A stretch of DNA of 64,000 bases from Scytonema hofmannii PCC 7110 (lineage in GTDB: Bacteria; Cyanobacteriota; Cyanobacteriia; Cyanobacteriales; Nostocaceae). The translations under genes and the position numbers were made by a program. Below, piece after piece: positions 10,674-19,061 of this stretch. Position 1 is the stretch's first letter. Every line of letters starts with the position of its first letter. The DNA lies in contig NZ_KQ976354.1 in assembly GCF_000346485.2 (NCBI RefSeq), forward strand, positions 1-64,000. The letters run 5' to 3'. Below the pieces are notes generated by a model. The model was not told where the DNA came from and did no database searches. It saw nothing but the letters and a program-made list of their open reading frames with translations.

Positions 10674-12170
10674 CTAACGGTTATGAGGGATTTGAATACG
10701 ATTTTTAAATTCTTGTGCTCTCTGTTGGTGAGGTATTTTTGCTACTAAGACTTCTACCAACTGCTCTGGTGTTATTTGTGGGTTATTAGCTATAGTATCT
10801 TCGATAAGAACAGTAGCGAAAGGTCCGACAAAACTCACCAGTTCTTTACGACAATATTGTAAAAACTCTGGATCGTTAGCAGCCGGGAAGCTGGTTACCA
10901 TATCCTGAGAGACGGTTGTTTCTTGATGTGTTCCTGTTTTTGAAAGCAGAATTTGAGCGCGGTTTCTAAACTCTTGCGATCTTTGCGAATGAGGAATTGC
11001 TACAGCCAGCCGTTCAATAAGTTCGCTGGGTGTAAGCTGTGGGAATTGATTCAAAGTATTTCTGAGTAGAACACTAGCAAACGGTCCCACAAAACTAGTT
11101 AATTCTTGCTGACAAGATTCTAAAAACTCTGAGTCAATACCGAGCTGATTTTCAATATTTGTCTTGATATCGGGTAGCTGTTGCTTCCATAGTTTATTTT
11201 CTTCTGTCTCTCCAGTCTTTGCAGTTTCAAGCTCATTATTGCCAACAGTTTGGACTTTTTTATCTGGCTGAAGCGCACCAGAATTACCAAATACAAGATG
11301 CAATTCCCCTTGGCTGCGGTAACAGCCCTGCAACTCATCGAAAACTTCTTTGGCTGACTGGTAACGGTCTGATGGATTATCTGCTAAGGTTTTTTCTAGT
11401 ATTTCACTCAATTGATGACTGACCTTAACGTAGGATTGCCATTGCCACTTTAGAGACGGATCGAGTAACAAATTTGGCATTTTTCCAGTCAAAAGAACAA
11501 CAGCAGAAACACTCAGTGCGTATAGATCGCTACAAGGGTAGCATTGACCCATACGAATTTGCTCCGGTGGAGAATAGCCAATTTTACCCACCACTGAACC
11601 CATAACAGAGTACTGGTCATTTTCTGAATCAGCATTCCAAACCTCAGAGACTTTCTGTTTAACGATTCCAAAGTCGATAAGCACGGGTTTAGACTGTTTC
11701 TGGGAAAGGATGACATTATCCGGTGCAATATCCCGATGAATGATATTCAACTGGTGAAGATAATCTAACACCGGCAGCAACTCCAGTAACCATTGAATAA
11801 CTTCAGCCTCAGAAAAAGGTTTTTTTTGCTGAGAAAGGCGAGCACGCAAAAGTTGAGAGTAGGTTTGACCATTAATATATTCCTGCACGATAAACAACCG
11901 CTCTTGTTCGGTCAACCAGGCTAGAAATTTAGGGATCTGGGGATGATTAATTTGGTATAAAACTTTTGCTTCGCGCTCGAATAGGTCACGATATTTGTTC
12001 AGTAAACGCTCTGATGTGTTTGGAGGTACAAATTCTTTAAGGACACAAGGTTCACCAAACCGCTGAGTATCATACACTAAATAAGTTCTTCCAAAGCCTC
12101 CCTTTCCAAGAAGCTTGTGAACCAGATAACGGTGACCAATCAAAGTTCCGGGTTGAATCTCGGCTAGCAT
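10674..12170 (-). CDS. Serine/threonine protein kinase with two C-terminal repeats
   Basis: Pkn2/Hanks-type kinase, residues 10-280: glycine loop GKGGFGRTY, Lys in CVLKEFV, catalytic loop HRDIAPDN and DFG in LIDFGIVKQ. In the catalytic loop the usual Lys after HRDI is Ala, as in one branch of cyanobacterial kinases; activity may be altered. The C-terminus holds two repeats of about 65 residues (FLESCQQELTSFVGPFASVL and FLQYCRKELVSFVGPFATVL), each ending in an IPH..R..EF.NR motif, joined by a Gln/Glu-rich linker. It converges on the haem-sensor gene 9712-10644. Soluble; no membrane helix was seen. Confidence 0.93.
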   Translation of the reverse strand: MLAEIQPGTLIGHRYLVHKLLGKGGFGRTYLVYDTQRFGEPCVLKEFVPPNTSERLLNKYRDLFEREAKVLYQINHPQIPKFLAWLTEQERLFIVQEYINGQTYSQLLRARLSQQKKPFSEAEVIQWLLELLPVLDYLHQLNIIHRDIAPDNVILSQKQSKPVLIDFGIVKQKVSEVWNADSENDQYSVMGSVVGKIGYSPPEQIRMGQCYPCSDLYALSVSAVVLLTGKMPNLLLDPSLKWQWQSYVKVSHQLSEILEKTLADNPSDRYQSAKEVFDELQGCYRSQGELHLVFGNSGALQPDKKVQTVGNNELETAKTGETEENKLWKQQLPDIKTNIENQLGIDSEFLESCQQELTSFVGPFASVLLRNTLNQFPQLTPSELIERLAVAIPHSQRSQEFRNRAQILLSKTGTHQETTVSQDMVTSFPAANDPEFLQYCRKELVSFVGPFATVLIEDTIANNPQITPEQLVEVLVAKIPHQQRAQEFKNRIQIPHNR

Positions 12171-12292
12171 GGTTGTGTGGTTGTTTATAAGTAAAATTTT
12201 ACCTAATAGAACGGGAGCATCTCAAATGTGCGTTTTTGATAATTTTGTGGTGTGAGCTGAAAAGCAAGCTTACCCAAACACAGTAGCAAACC

Positions 12293-12580
12293 TTAAATCT
12301 CCTGACAGACCTCTCTTAAACGAGTGGCTGTCAGCGTAAGCCCCTGTTGTTGTAACGTTTCTAAGTACTCCTTAACTGCCTTGGGTGGATTTTTCAGTCG
12401 GCTTCTTTGCCTTTGTGCTGCTTGGCAGACTGCTATGGAATCTAGATGAATAAGGTGTAGAATAAATTTGTCAGGATGCAAAGCTTGGACGCCATATGGA
12501 GCGAGATCTGTGTCGCGAAAGTCTCTAAGATTGAAAGTTACAATATAACTTGCATCATAGACAACTCTGAAACTTGCCAT
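12293..12580 (-). pseudogene. PIN toxin with internal deletion
   Basis: Second copy of the PIN toxin at 7472-8041, missing about 98 internal residues. It goes directly from the N-terminal strand (MASFRVVYDA) to the late strand (YIVTFNLRDF) and then keeps the full tail (AAQRQRSRLKNPPKAVKEYL). The join is in frame, so a 95-residue protein could be made. The central acidic cluster (PDPDDRH in the intact copy) is lost, so nuclease activity is not expected. It follows its antitoxin gene by 4 bases. Confidence 0.8.
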
Positions 12581-12584
12581 GAAT

Positions 12585-13055
12585 TTAATATCCCATATTC
12601 AATTCTTGCGCTTCGGCAGCCAGATCATCTAAAATTTTCCTTCTTTCTTCATCATTTCGTTTCTTGTAATCCAGTACATCTTGACAACGCATCCGCCGAC
12701 TTGTCCCTTCCATGCGATAAGGAATTTTTCCTGATTCCAGTAAACCTATCACATAGGCACGGGAAACACCCAGGATATCAGCAGCTTCGTAAACTTCAAG
12801 CTCGTGTCGGATTGGGTGCAGCTTGACTGCGTTACCTTTAGCCATTTGTGCCAAAATCTCTACTAACTGACAAAATGCAGACTCTGGTATCACAATAGTC
12901 TCTTCCGTGTTACTTTGCATGAGCTTAATAGTGCGGTTAGCTTGAGGATTCTGCAAATGCTTTGCTAATTTTTCACAACTTGCTTGAGCAACTGCTACCT
13001 CTTCGTCAGTTGGTAAAACTGTATCTAAGGATTTGCGAAGGTCGAGTTTCATCAA
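12585..13055 (-). CDS. Excisionase-like HTH antitoxin (paralogue)
   Basis: 156 residues, similar along its length to the antitoxin at 8045-8512: LPTDEEVAVAQASCEKLAKH at the start, HTH at YEAADILGVSRAYVIGLLES, then IPYRMEGTSRRMRCQDVLDY. The frame is intact although the toxin downstream is gutted, so this is an antitoxin without a working toxin. It might still protect against the related PIN toxin or act as a stand-alone regulator. Confidence 0.78.
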   Translation of the reverse strand: MMKLDLRKSLDTVLPTDEEVAVAQASCEKLAKHLQNPQANRTIKLMQSNTEETIVIPESAFCQLVEILAQMAKGNAVKLHPIRHELEVYEAADILGVSRAYVIGLLESGKIPYRMEGTSRRMRCQDVLDYKKRNDEERRKILDDLAAEAQELNMGY

Positions 13056-13179
13056 TTTTGACCTGTTGAATGTGTAACATCAAAGCTATCTAAGCTTTAC
13101 AATAGTAAGACCCGATAATTTAATTGTGAACTACCTTACCTTCTAAAATTCCTCTTACCTAAAATATTCTTTGAATTTG

Positions 13180-13241
13180 TCATTGGTCACTGGTCACTGG
13201 TCACTGGTCACTGGTCACTGGTTACTGGTCACTGGTCACTG
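13180..13241. repeat. Heptanucleotide tandem repeat (tcactgg/tcattgg)
   Basis: About nine near-perfect copies of the 7-mer ggtcact. This is the STRR class described in heterocystous cyanobacteria. It overlaps the 3' end of the cca gene: the last codons SDQ and the TGA stop of that gene are read from the repeat. Confidence 0.9.
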
Positions 13242-14476
13242 ATTAACCCAGCCGCAAACTCTATTGCCTCTGTTGCTGTGGAAACCTTACCTTCTATCTG
13301 GGCTAGAGCAATTTCGGTTAGCAGTTTACCTACAAGTGGCGAAGCAGGAATTTTTAAGGCTATCATTATATCATTGCCACTCACTATTGATGTGGGATGA
13401 GCGACCAGATCGTCAGGGTTAAGGTAGCGGGTGATTAAGGGTGCAATCTCCCCTACCGGAGTTTCGCTTGCTATGGCTAAAGCGGCGATCGCCGGAAACG
13501 CCAGTCCTGCTTCTTGAAACAAGAAGTATTGTTCTCGTATGGACAATTGAGAAGTCTTTAACTGTGGTAACACTCTTAAGGTTGTCATCACAGCTTTGAC
13601 TTCAGCACGGCTGTAGGTGAGTTGCATTAACTCTGTTTCTGCTGTCTCTGGTTCTGGTTTGACAAGACAAGCAAGTTTTGCAATTCCCAACCGTGTGGTT
13701 TTAACTGTGTCGCGTATATACTGGGAGAGTTCTATCCCCAGTTGATGCCATGTTTCTGCTATTTGAGAAGCGGCTGTGTCCACTTCTGGAAGTAGAGAAA
13801 CACTTTCTTTTGTCGCGTATTTGAAGAACGGCGTCAACAAACCATCTTCCCAAGCTTTAATGAGCCAAGGAGTTCCTTGGAATGAATTCAGCATATAACC
13901 TAATTCTACTCTGACTCTTTCTGCAGCTACTTTGTTTATGCACCGGGCTAAAGAGCGAATAGTGTCTTGTGTATTTGACTCAATCGTAAAACCAAGTTGT
14001 GCTGCTTGGCGATATGCTCGCATTAACCGCAACGGATCGTCTTCTAAGTTGGCAGGTGATACCATTCTTAAAAGACGCTGCTGCAGATCCGCATAGCCTT
14101 GCAGGGGATCGATAATTTCTTGAGTATAGGGATTGTATGCGATCGCATTCACTGTAAAATCCCGTCTTTGCAAGTCAGTTGTCAAACTATCGCCTTCCTG
14201 TTGGGCGAAGTCAACTGTAGCTTGAGGAAACACCACGCGAGCAATTTGTCTTTCTGCATCAAGTAAAACAAAACCCGCTTTGTAATGTGAAGCGATTTTG
14301 CGGGCTGTCTTCACAGCCTTAGATGGTAGTACAAAATCTAAATCTAGATATTCCCGTGTCCTTGAGAGAATAGCATCCCGCACGGCACCGCCCACCATAT
14401 AAGCTGGTTGTGGCAATAACTCTAAGCTAAAAGGCCAATAATCTGGGGATAAAGTAGAAGGAACTGAGATATTCAT
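13229..14476 (-). CDS. cca: CCA tRNA nucleotidyltransferase / poly(A) polymerase family
   Basis: Nucleotidyltransferase that adds or repairs the CCA end of tRNAs, cytoplasmic. The class II signature GGAVRD is at about 28-33 (YMVGGAVRDAILSR), followed by the metal-binding DLD of EYLDLDFVLP. The RRDFTVNAIAYNP motif and the DPLRLMRAYRQAAQLGF motif B/C are also present. 415 residues, intact. The last residues and stop codon lie in the tandem repeat at 13180-13241, so the natural C-terminus has been replaced or trimmed by repeat growth. In organisms with split CCA and A-adding enzymes the exact specificity cannot be told from sequence alone. Confidence 0.92.
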   Translation of the reverse strand: MNISVPSTLSPDYWPFSLELLPQPAYMVGGAVRDAILSRTREYLDLDFVLPSKAVKTARKIASHYKAGFVLLDAERQIARVVFPQATVDFAQQEGDSLTTDLQRRDFTVNAIAYNPYTQEIIDPLQGYADLQQRLLRMVSPANLEDDPLRLMRAYRQAAQLGFTIESNTQDTIRSLARCINKVAAERVRVELGYMLNSFQGTPWLIKAWEDGLLTPFFKYATKESVSLLPEVDTAASQIAETWHQLGIELSQYIRDTVKTTRLGIAKLACLVKPEPETAETELMQLTYSRAEVKAVMTTLRVLPQLKTSQLSIREQYFLFQEAGLAFPAIAALAIASETPVGEIAPLITRYLNPDDLVAHPTSIVSGNDIMIALKIPASPLVGKLLTEIALAQIEGKVSTATEAIEFAAGLISDQ

Positions 14477-14562
14477 TGTAATAAAAATAAACCCAAAGAC
14501 CAGGCAATATCAATTGCGCTTAAGCTAGATTATCAATAAAGGTTCCTGGAATTGGTTCGATT

Positions 14563-14811
14563 ATGTGTATTTGCGTGAACTGCCATTATGTAGATCGCTG
14601 TCTCACCTACCACGCGGTAGAAGGGCAGCACGAGCAGCCCCACTTGACTGAAACACCAGATTTTGAGCCTAATGAACCTTCCATTAATGTTAACATCCGT
14701 CCGCGAGAGGATGTCATTGAAATGGAATGGGATGTTGTGGGATGTCTCAGCTTTAAGCGCGAAACGGGTAAGTGGTCTAAGTTACGTCCCGGTGAATTAG
14801 TGCCAACTTGA
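14563..14811 (+). CDS. ycf34: Ycf34 family iron-sulfur protein
   Basis: 82 residues matching the Ycf34 family of cyanobacteria and red-lineage plastids: the start MCICVNCHYVDRCLTYHAVE with its cysteine cluster, then MEWDVVGCLSFKRETGKWSK. Work in Synechocystis links Ycf34 to an Fe-S cluster and photosynthetic electron transport. It is divergent from cca with an 86-base gap that probably carries both promoters. Confidence 0.95.
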   Translation: MCICVNCHYVDRCLTYHAVEGQHEQPHLTETPDFEPNEPSINVNIRPREDVIEMEWDVVGCLSFKRETGKWSKLRPGELVPT

Positions 14812-14875
14812 GTGTTGACGAAGTGGTGATGAAAAGGCTAGGGAACAGGGATTGGGGAAAAGTGAGCCTTCCACT

Positions 14876-15544
14876 CTAGCCCTCGACCCCTTTAGTTTCA
14901 ACAAAAAACAGATCTTTGAACAACAAAACTAACTTGATACTACAGTAAGCGATCGCCATCCCAAAAAGTCCCCAAGTTATCTGTACTGCAGCAATATGTA
15001 ACATCCAAAGGCTCACTAAAACTAGCCCCAGAAAGTCGGCAATTAACACGTTGTAACGTTCGGAAATTTTCCAAGGCTGAATGACCATTTCTGATGACGT
15101 ATAAATTTTGACTCCAGCAAATAAGTTAAACCACACCTGGCTCAATAAAATCAAAATCGAACCCCATCCCAGCCAAATTGATGCTGTATAAAATCCTAAA
15201 AGTTCTATAAAAATTGTACTGATAGTGATTTTCAAGAAAGTATCCAGACGACTATCCTTAACTTGCTCCTTCGCTTTAACAATTTGTTGCAAATCCCGAT
15301 CGGCCATCCGGGCTTGTTCTATACAAAACAAAAACATCCCTGTTGCCAGTAGTTGATGGGTTAATTCCTGACCCCAAATAACTTGTCTCAATATACAAAG
15401 ATTTGCCGGAAAAAATAGTAAAAATATCATTCCAGGAATTGGCAACATAATGGTTTCCAGGGTTAAATAGATGAAAAATCCATCGTAAAGCGATCGCTCA
15501 AGCCTTGGCTGTGGTACGATGCCACTTTCTACTGTTGGTACCAA
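14876..15544 (-). CDS. Hypothetical multi-spanning membrane protein
   Basis: 222 residues with about five or six hydrophobic segments, for example IMLPIPGMIFLLFFPANLCI, TISTIFIELLGFYTASIWLG and VLIADFLGLVLVSLWMLHIA. A charged loop (MADRDLQQIVKAKEQVKDSR) sits between the second and third. No family is recognised. It converges on ycf34. Codon use is like its neighbours, so it is probably a genuine integral membrane protein. Confidence 0.65.
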   Translation of the reverse strand: MVPTVESGIVPQPRLERSLYDGFFIYLTLETIMLPIPGMIFLLFFPANLCILRQVIWGQELTHQLLATGMFLFCIEQARMADRDLQQIVKAKEQVKDSRLDTFLKITISTIFIELLGFYTASIWLGWGSILILLSQVWFNLFAGVKIYTSSEMVIQPWKISERYNVLIADFLGLVLVSLWMLHIAAVQITWGLFGMAIAYCSIKLVLLFKDLFFVETKGVEG

Positions 15545-15607
15545 AAGTTAGTGGACATTGCTACACGATCGCAGTTTAATATCAGCTTACGTAGCGACCC
15601 GCCAACT

Positions 15608-15703
15608 CTATTCATCATCTCCTAGAAAAATTGCCTCCAGATCCCGATAGCCACTTAGCACTCGAATCACCTGAATACTATTTGGTTTGGGAAAATAGAG
15701 GAC
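15608..15703 (-). pseudogene. ParE toxin C-terminal remnant
   Basis: Directly after the ParD stop codon and in the same frame, the minus strand reads VLYFPKP, then IQVIRVLSGYRDLEAIF, ending at TAG 15608-15610. That is the end of a ParE/RelE-fold toxin. About 70 N-terminal residues, including the start, are missing, so the toxin cannot be made. Confidence 0.75.
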
Positions 15704-15976
15704 TCATGCACCAGCCTGCTCAATCTGGCGAATGTCCTCCTCTAGCTCTGCAAAGACTGCTTCGCCATCCACAATGTCCCCACGCTCGATCTGCTCAACT
15801 CCAACCATAATTTCCTTTCGCAGAGTTTCCAACTTAATTTGCTGGATGCGATCGCGCTCTTCCAACAACCGCAGCGCCTCGCGTACAACTTCACTCGCAG
15901 ACGGATAACGACCAATTTTGACTTTTTCTTGGACAAACTGTTCCAGTTCTGGCGTAAGTGAGACATTCATAATCAA
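15704..15976 (-). CDS. parD: ParD-type antitoxin
   Basis: 90 residues: ribbon-helix-helix start (MNVSLTPELEQFVQEKVKIG, then PSASEVVREALRLLEERD) typical of ParD/CopG-like antitoxins, followed by a toxin-binding helical tail (EAVFAELEEDIRQIEQAGA). The frame is intact although the ParE partner has been deleted down to its last 30 residues. Probably autoregulatory DNA-binding. Confidence 0.85.
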   Translation of the reverse strand: MIMNVSLTPELEQFVQEKVKIGRYPSASEVVREALRLLEERDRIQQIKLETLRKEIMVGVEQIERGDIVDGEAVFAELEEDIRQIEQAGA

Positions 15977-16376
15977 GCTGCGAGATCGGGTAATATCTTT
16001 GATTTTGCTTTAAATAGCAAAGATTGACAAGCTTTGTATTTCTACAAAATGAGTTACCTTATTCCTCATCGACAAATATATTAGCCATCAGTTCGGCGGC
16101 GGTGCCTCTCAGAGCAGTGCCATTGCTGACAGCTTGCATCGTTGCCTTAGCCCCAACTTCTCAAAGAAGTCGGGGCTCTAATTAGGGTTCTGACCAACTT
16201 CAGCCATCAAAATTAATGTGGCGGACTACTTTCATTACATTGTTTTTTCTTCTTGCAACTTGTTGACCAACCCAGAGTGCATAAAACCCAAAAGTCCACC
16301 TTATGAAATAAATGAAGCGGTTGAAACCACTGCTCAACAACAAACTCAAACGATTAACGAATTTGGAGATAGCATC
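15977..16376. other. Intergenic region with a gene fragment and a hairpin
   Basis: On the minus strand 16059-16157 an open fragment reads AVSNGTALRGTAAELMANIF and ends VDEE-stop. It looks like the tail of a small protein but I cannot name the family. It runs into a strong hairpin at 16149-16177 (AGCCCC, ACTTCT / AGAAGT, GGGGCT) that may terminate transcription. The right part, from 16252, is the leader of the first His/Gly peptide gene and is duplicated at 16609. Confidence 0.45.
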
Positions 16377-16589
16377 ATGTTTGAACAAATTGAATTAACT
16401 ACCCAAGACAACATTGAACTGACTGATACCGAATTAGAAAGCGTTGCTGGTGGTCACGGTCATCACGGTCACCACGGTCATCATGGTCATCACGGTCACC
16501 ACGGTCATCATGGTCATCATGGTCATCACGGTCACCACGGTCATCACGGTCACCACGGTCATCACGGTCACAAGAAAAACAGGTGTTAG
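16377..16589 (+). CDS. Double-glycine leader peptide with HGH repeats (copy 1)
   Basis: 70 residues. A 26-residue acidic leader, MFEQIELTTQDNIELTDTEL then ESVAGG, ends in a double glycine like the leaders cut by C39-peptidase ABC exporters. The core is about 13 tandem His-Gly-His units and ends KKNRC. The unit is encoded by 9-base repeats of catcacggt. The ATG at 16377 has ggag 8 bases upstream; an open extension further upstream is considered 5' leader. Likely a secreted, metal-binding or modified peptide; the function is inferred only from composition and the GG leader. No processing enzyme or exporter is adjacent; an ABC exporter lies at 59330. Confidence 0.75.
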   Translation: MFEQIELTTQDNIELTDTELESVAGGHGHHGHHGHHGHHGHHGHHGHHGHHGHHGHHGHHGHHGHKKNRC

Positions 16590-16733
16590 TGCAACTTGGG
16601 GTTAACAACTTGCAACTTGTTGACCAACCCAGAGTGCATAAAACCCAAAAGTCCACCTTATGAAATAAATGAAGCGGTTGAAACCACTGCTCAACAACAA
16701 ACTCAAACGATTAACGAATTTGGAAATAGCATC

Positions 16734-16928
16734 ATGTTTGAACAAATTGAATTAACTACCCAAGACAATATTGAACTGACTGATACCGAATTAGAAAGTG
16801 TTGCTGGTGGTCACGGTCATCACGGTCATCATGGTCATCACGGTCATCATGGTCATCACGGTCATCATGGTCACCACGGTCATCATGGTCATCACAAAAA
16901 TCACGGTCACAAGAAAAACTGGTGTTAG
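16734..16928 (+). CDS. Double-glycine leader peptide with HGH repeats (copy 2)
   Basis: 64 residues; tandem duplicate of the gene at 16377. The leader is identical, the HGH core is shorter by several units, and the tail is HKNHGHKKNWC instead of HKKNRC. Upstream leader DNA is also duplicated almost unchanged (16252 onward and 16609 onward, offset 357 bases), including the RBS. The repeat number differs through slippage while the ends are kept, including the final cysteine, which suggests selection on leader and tail. Confidence 0.75.
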   Translation: MFEQIELTTQDNIELTDTELESVAGGHGHHGHHGHHGHHGHHGHHGHHGHHGHHKNHGHKKNWC

Positions 16929-17113
16929 TGCAACTTGGCGGTTTCCACCATTGAAGCACTGAGCGTCCCCGATATAAATAACACATATAGTTCAATTCAT
17001 TTAATCTCTTGAACTATGTGTTTCGGGGCTACCTGCTCATACCATATTTGGTTGAACACTTGTGAAAAAGGCGTGTGTTCTCACTAGTTTGAGTTTAATA
17101 TATTCTCATAAAA

Positions 17114-18199
17114 GTGAAAATTTTAAAAGCCATGTTAGGCAAACTCAAACTAGCAACCAAATTTACCTTGCTTCTATCACTCGTTTTCTTAATTGGGATT
17201 TTAATGAGTGGGTTTGCCTTGTCTAAGGGTCTGGAATACAGAGCCGAAGCAGAGTTAAATTATAGAGCAGAGATTCTCATGCAAATGATGAACTCCTTGA
17301 GAGGGTATGCAAATAGCTGTGTAAACCCTCTGTTAAATTCCCTTGTAGAAACTCAACAAAACTTTACTCCAGAATCGCTACCAAGCTATTCGACAAGAGA
17401 ATTCTTGGAAAACTTTAGAAAGAATGAAAAATTTACAAATTACCTTTACAAAGATGCCACAGTTAACCCAACAAATGTACGGGATAAAGCTGATGAATTT
17501 GAAACCAAAATTGTAGAGCATTTTCGCAGTGAACCGGAATTGAAAATCATATCTGGTTTTCGGACAATGTTGGGAGAGGAACTTTTTTATACTGCCCGAC
17601 CTTTTGCTATTACAGACCAAAAATGTCTTCGCTGTCATAGCACTCCAGAAAAAGCGCCTAAGAGTCATTTGGCAACCTACGGTACAACGAATGGTTTTGG
17701 CTGGAATTTCAATGAGATCGTTGCGACTCAAATCGTTTATGTACCTAAAAGTCAATTTCACAATACTGCTTTCAACAATTTTTATTTAGTCATCGGAATT
17801 TTTATAGGTATATTTATTATAATTATTTTGCTGATTAATTTCTTACTGAAATGGAATGTTATCTTGCCTCTTAAACCATTAGCTCTGGTGGCAGAAAAAA
17901 TGAGTGCTGATACCATTAGAGGTGATGAGGCAAAAGAGTTTGAACTTAAAAGTTTGGTTGTGATATCGAAGCGTGCTGATGAGATAGGGCAATTGGGGCG
18001 TGTCTTCCAAAGAATGGTTCGCGAGATCTATGCTCGCGAGCAACACCTAAAACAACAGGTGCAGGAACTTAGCATTGAAATTGACCAAGCTAAAAAGTCA
18101 AATCAAGTAGCCGAAATCGAGGAGATGGACTACTTCCAAGATTTGCACAAACAGGCAAAAGAGATTCGGAATAAATGGCAAAATTCTTCTAATGAATAA
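17114..18199 (+). CDS. Tll0287-like haem sensor with HAMP and signalling tail (copy 2)
   Basis: 361 residues. Membrane helix about 14-36, periplasmic Tll0287-like domain with haem site C171-L-R-C-H175, second helix about 225-247 (FLVIGIFIGIFIIIILL-like), a HAMP region, then a coiled coil ending in IEIDQAKKSNQVAEIEEMDY. That ending is shared with the protein at 23384-23803 and absent from the other two sensors. The start is GTG 17114, or ATG 17132. It overlaps by 8 bases an upstream extension of the MinD-like gene (true start 18294), so the pair is probably co-transcribed: sensor, then ATPase. Confidence 0.87.
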   Translation: MKILKAMLGKLKLATKFTLLLSLVFLIGILMSGFALSKGLEYRAEAELNYRAEILMQMMNSLRGYANSCVNPLLNSLVETQQNFTPESLPSYSTREFLENFRKNEKFTNYLYKDATVNPTNVRDKADEFETKIVEHFRSEPELKIISGFRTMLGEELFYTARPFAITDQKCLRCHSTPEKAPKSHLATYGTTNGFGWNFNEIVATQIVYVPKSQFHNTAFNNFYLVIGIFIGIFIIIILLINFLLKWNVILPLKPLALVAEKMSADTIRGDEAKEFELKSLVVISKRADEIGQLGRVFQRMVREIYAREQHLKQQVQELSIEIDQAKKSNQVAEIEEMDYFQDLHKQAKEIRNKWQNSSNE

Positions 18200-18293
18200 T
18201 ACCAATCCGTCCCATTCTTTTTTCAAATTTGTAGAACCATTTTTTATCTTTACAATCTTAAATTTTATTTTATATAAAAGATTGATTTATATT

Positions 18294-19061
18294 ATGTGTA
18301 AAGTTATATCAATACATTCATTCCGTGGTGGAACTGGTAAGTCAAATGTCACTGGAAACTTAGCAACTATCTTGGCTCTCTGCGGACAAAGAGTTGGTAT
18401 TGTTGATACCGATATTCAATCGCCAGGAATCCACATACTTTTCGGTCTGAATGAGGAAAAAATTGGTTACACTCTGAATGATTATCTCTGGGGTCGTTGT
18501 GCTATCGAGCAGACAGCCTACGACATAACCCCAATTCTCAAGGCGAAACAAGGAAATAGTGCTATTAAGGGTAGCATTTACTTGGTTCCTTCAAGCATCA
18601 AAACGAGCGAAATCTCCCGAGTTGTGCGTGAGGGATACGATGCACGTCGGCTAAATGATGGCTTGCAAACTCTGACTCGCCGTTTGAAACTGGACTACTT
18701 ATTAATTGACACTCATCCTGGAATTAACGAAGAAACTCTGCTGTCAATGATTGTTTCCAATATTCTGATCGTTATCCTACGTCCTGACCAACAAGACTAT
18801 CACGGTACCGCAGTAGCTGTCGATGTGGCTCGCAAGCTGGAGGTGCCTAAAATGTTATTAGTGGTTAATAAGGCGCTGCCAACGTTAAATTTTCAGGTGT
18901 TGCGAGAGCAGGTGCAGAACGCTTATAAAACAAAGGTAGCGGGTGTCTTACCCGTGTGTCAAGAAATGTTTCACATAGCCAGCAGCGATATCTTTTGCCT
19001 GCGCTACCCTTTTCATCCTTGGACTCAAGAAGTGAATGCGATCGCCAAACAAATCATCTAA
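18294..19061 (+). CDS. MinD/ParA-like ATPase (copy 1)
   Basis: 256 residues. Deviant Walker A FRGGTGKSNVT near the N-terminus with the signature Lys, DTDIQSPG switch I and LLIDTHPG Walker B, as in MinD/ParA/BcsQ-type ATPases that cycle between membrane or DNA and cytoplasm. The ATG at 18294 places the P-loop at residue 10; upstream hydrophobic codons are not used. It directly follows a haem sensor gene and is about 50% similar by eye to the ATPase at 22509-23282. Signalling from sensor tail to ATPase is inferred from synteny. Confidence 0.88.
   Translation: MCKVISIHSFRGGTGKSNVTGNLATILALCGQRVGIVDTDIQSPGIHILFGLNEEKIGYTLNDYLWGRCAIEQTAYDITPILKAKQGNSAIKGSIYLVPSSIKTSEISRVVREGYDARRLNDGLQTLTRRLKLDYLLIDTHPGINEETLLSMIVSNILIVILRPDQQDYHGTAVAVDVARKLEVPKMLLVVNKALPTLNFQVLREQVQNAYKTKVAGVLPVCQEMFHIASSDIFCLRYPFHPWTQEVNAIAKQII

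Larger units (their letters stand above)
16252..16940. repeat. Tandem duplication carrying the two HGH peptide genes
   Basis: Two direct repeats, 16252-16608 and 16609-about 16940, share more than 100 bases of leader (ttgcaacttgttgaccaacc onwards), the coding region and the trailing gtgttagtgcaacttgg. Near identity shows a recent event or ongoing gene conversion. Confidence 0.9.

Noticed and set aside
16440-16910. Regular short repeats that could suggest a CRISPR array
   Set aside because: The unit is 9 bases, has no spacers and is coding (HGH).
16399-16995. Asp/Arg-rich open frames antisense to the HGH peptide genes
   Set aside because: They are the mirror image of the 9-base His-Gly repeats; the sense frames have leader, RBS and conserved tail.
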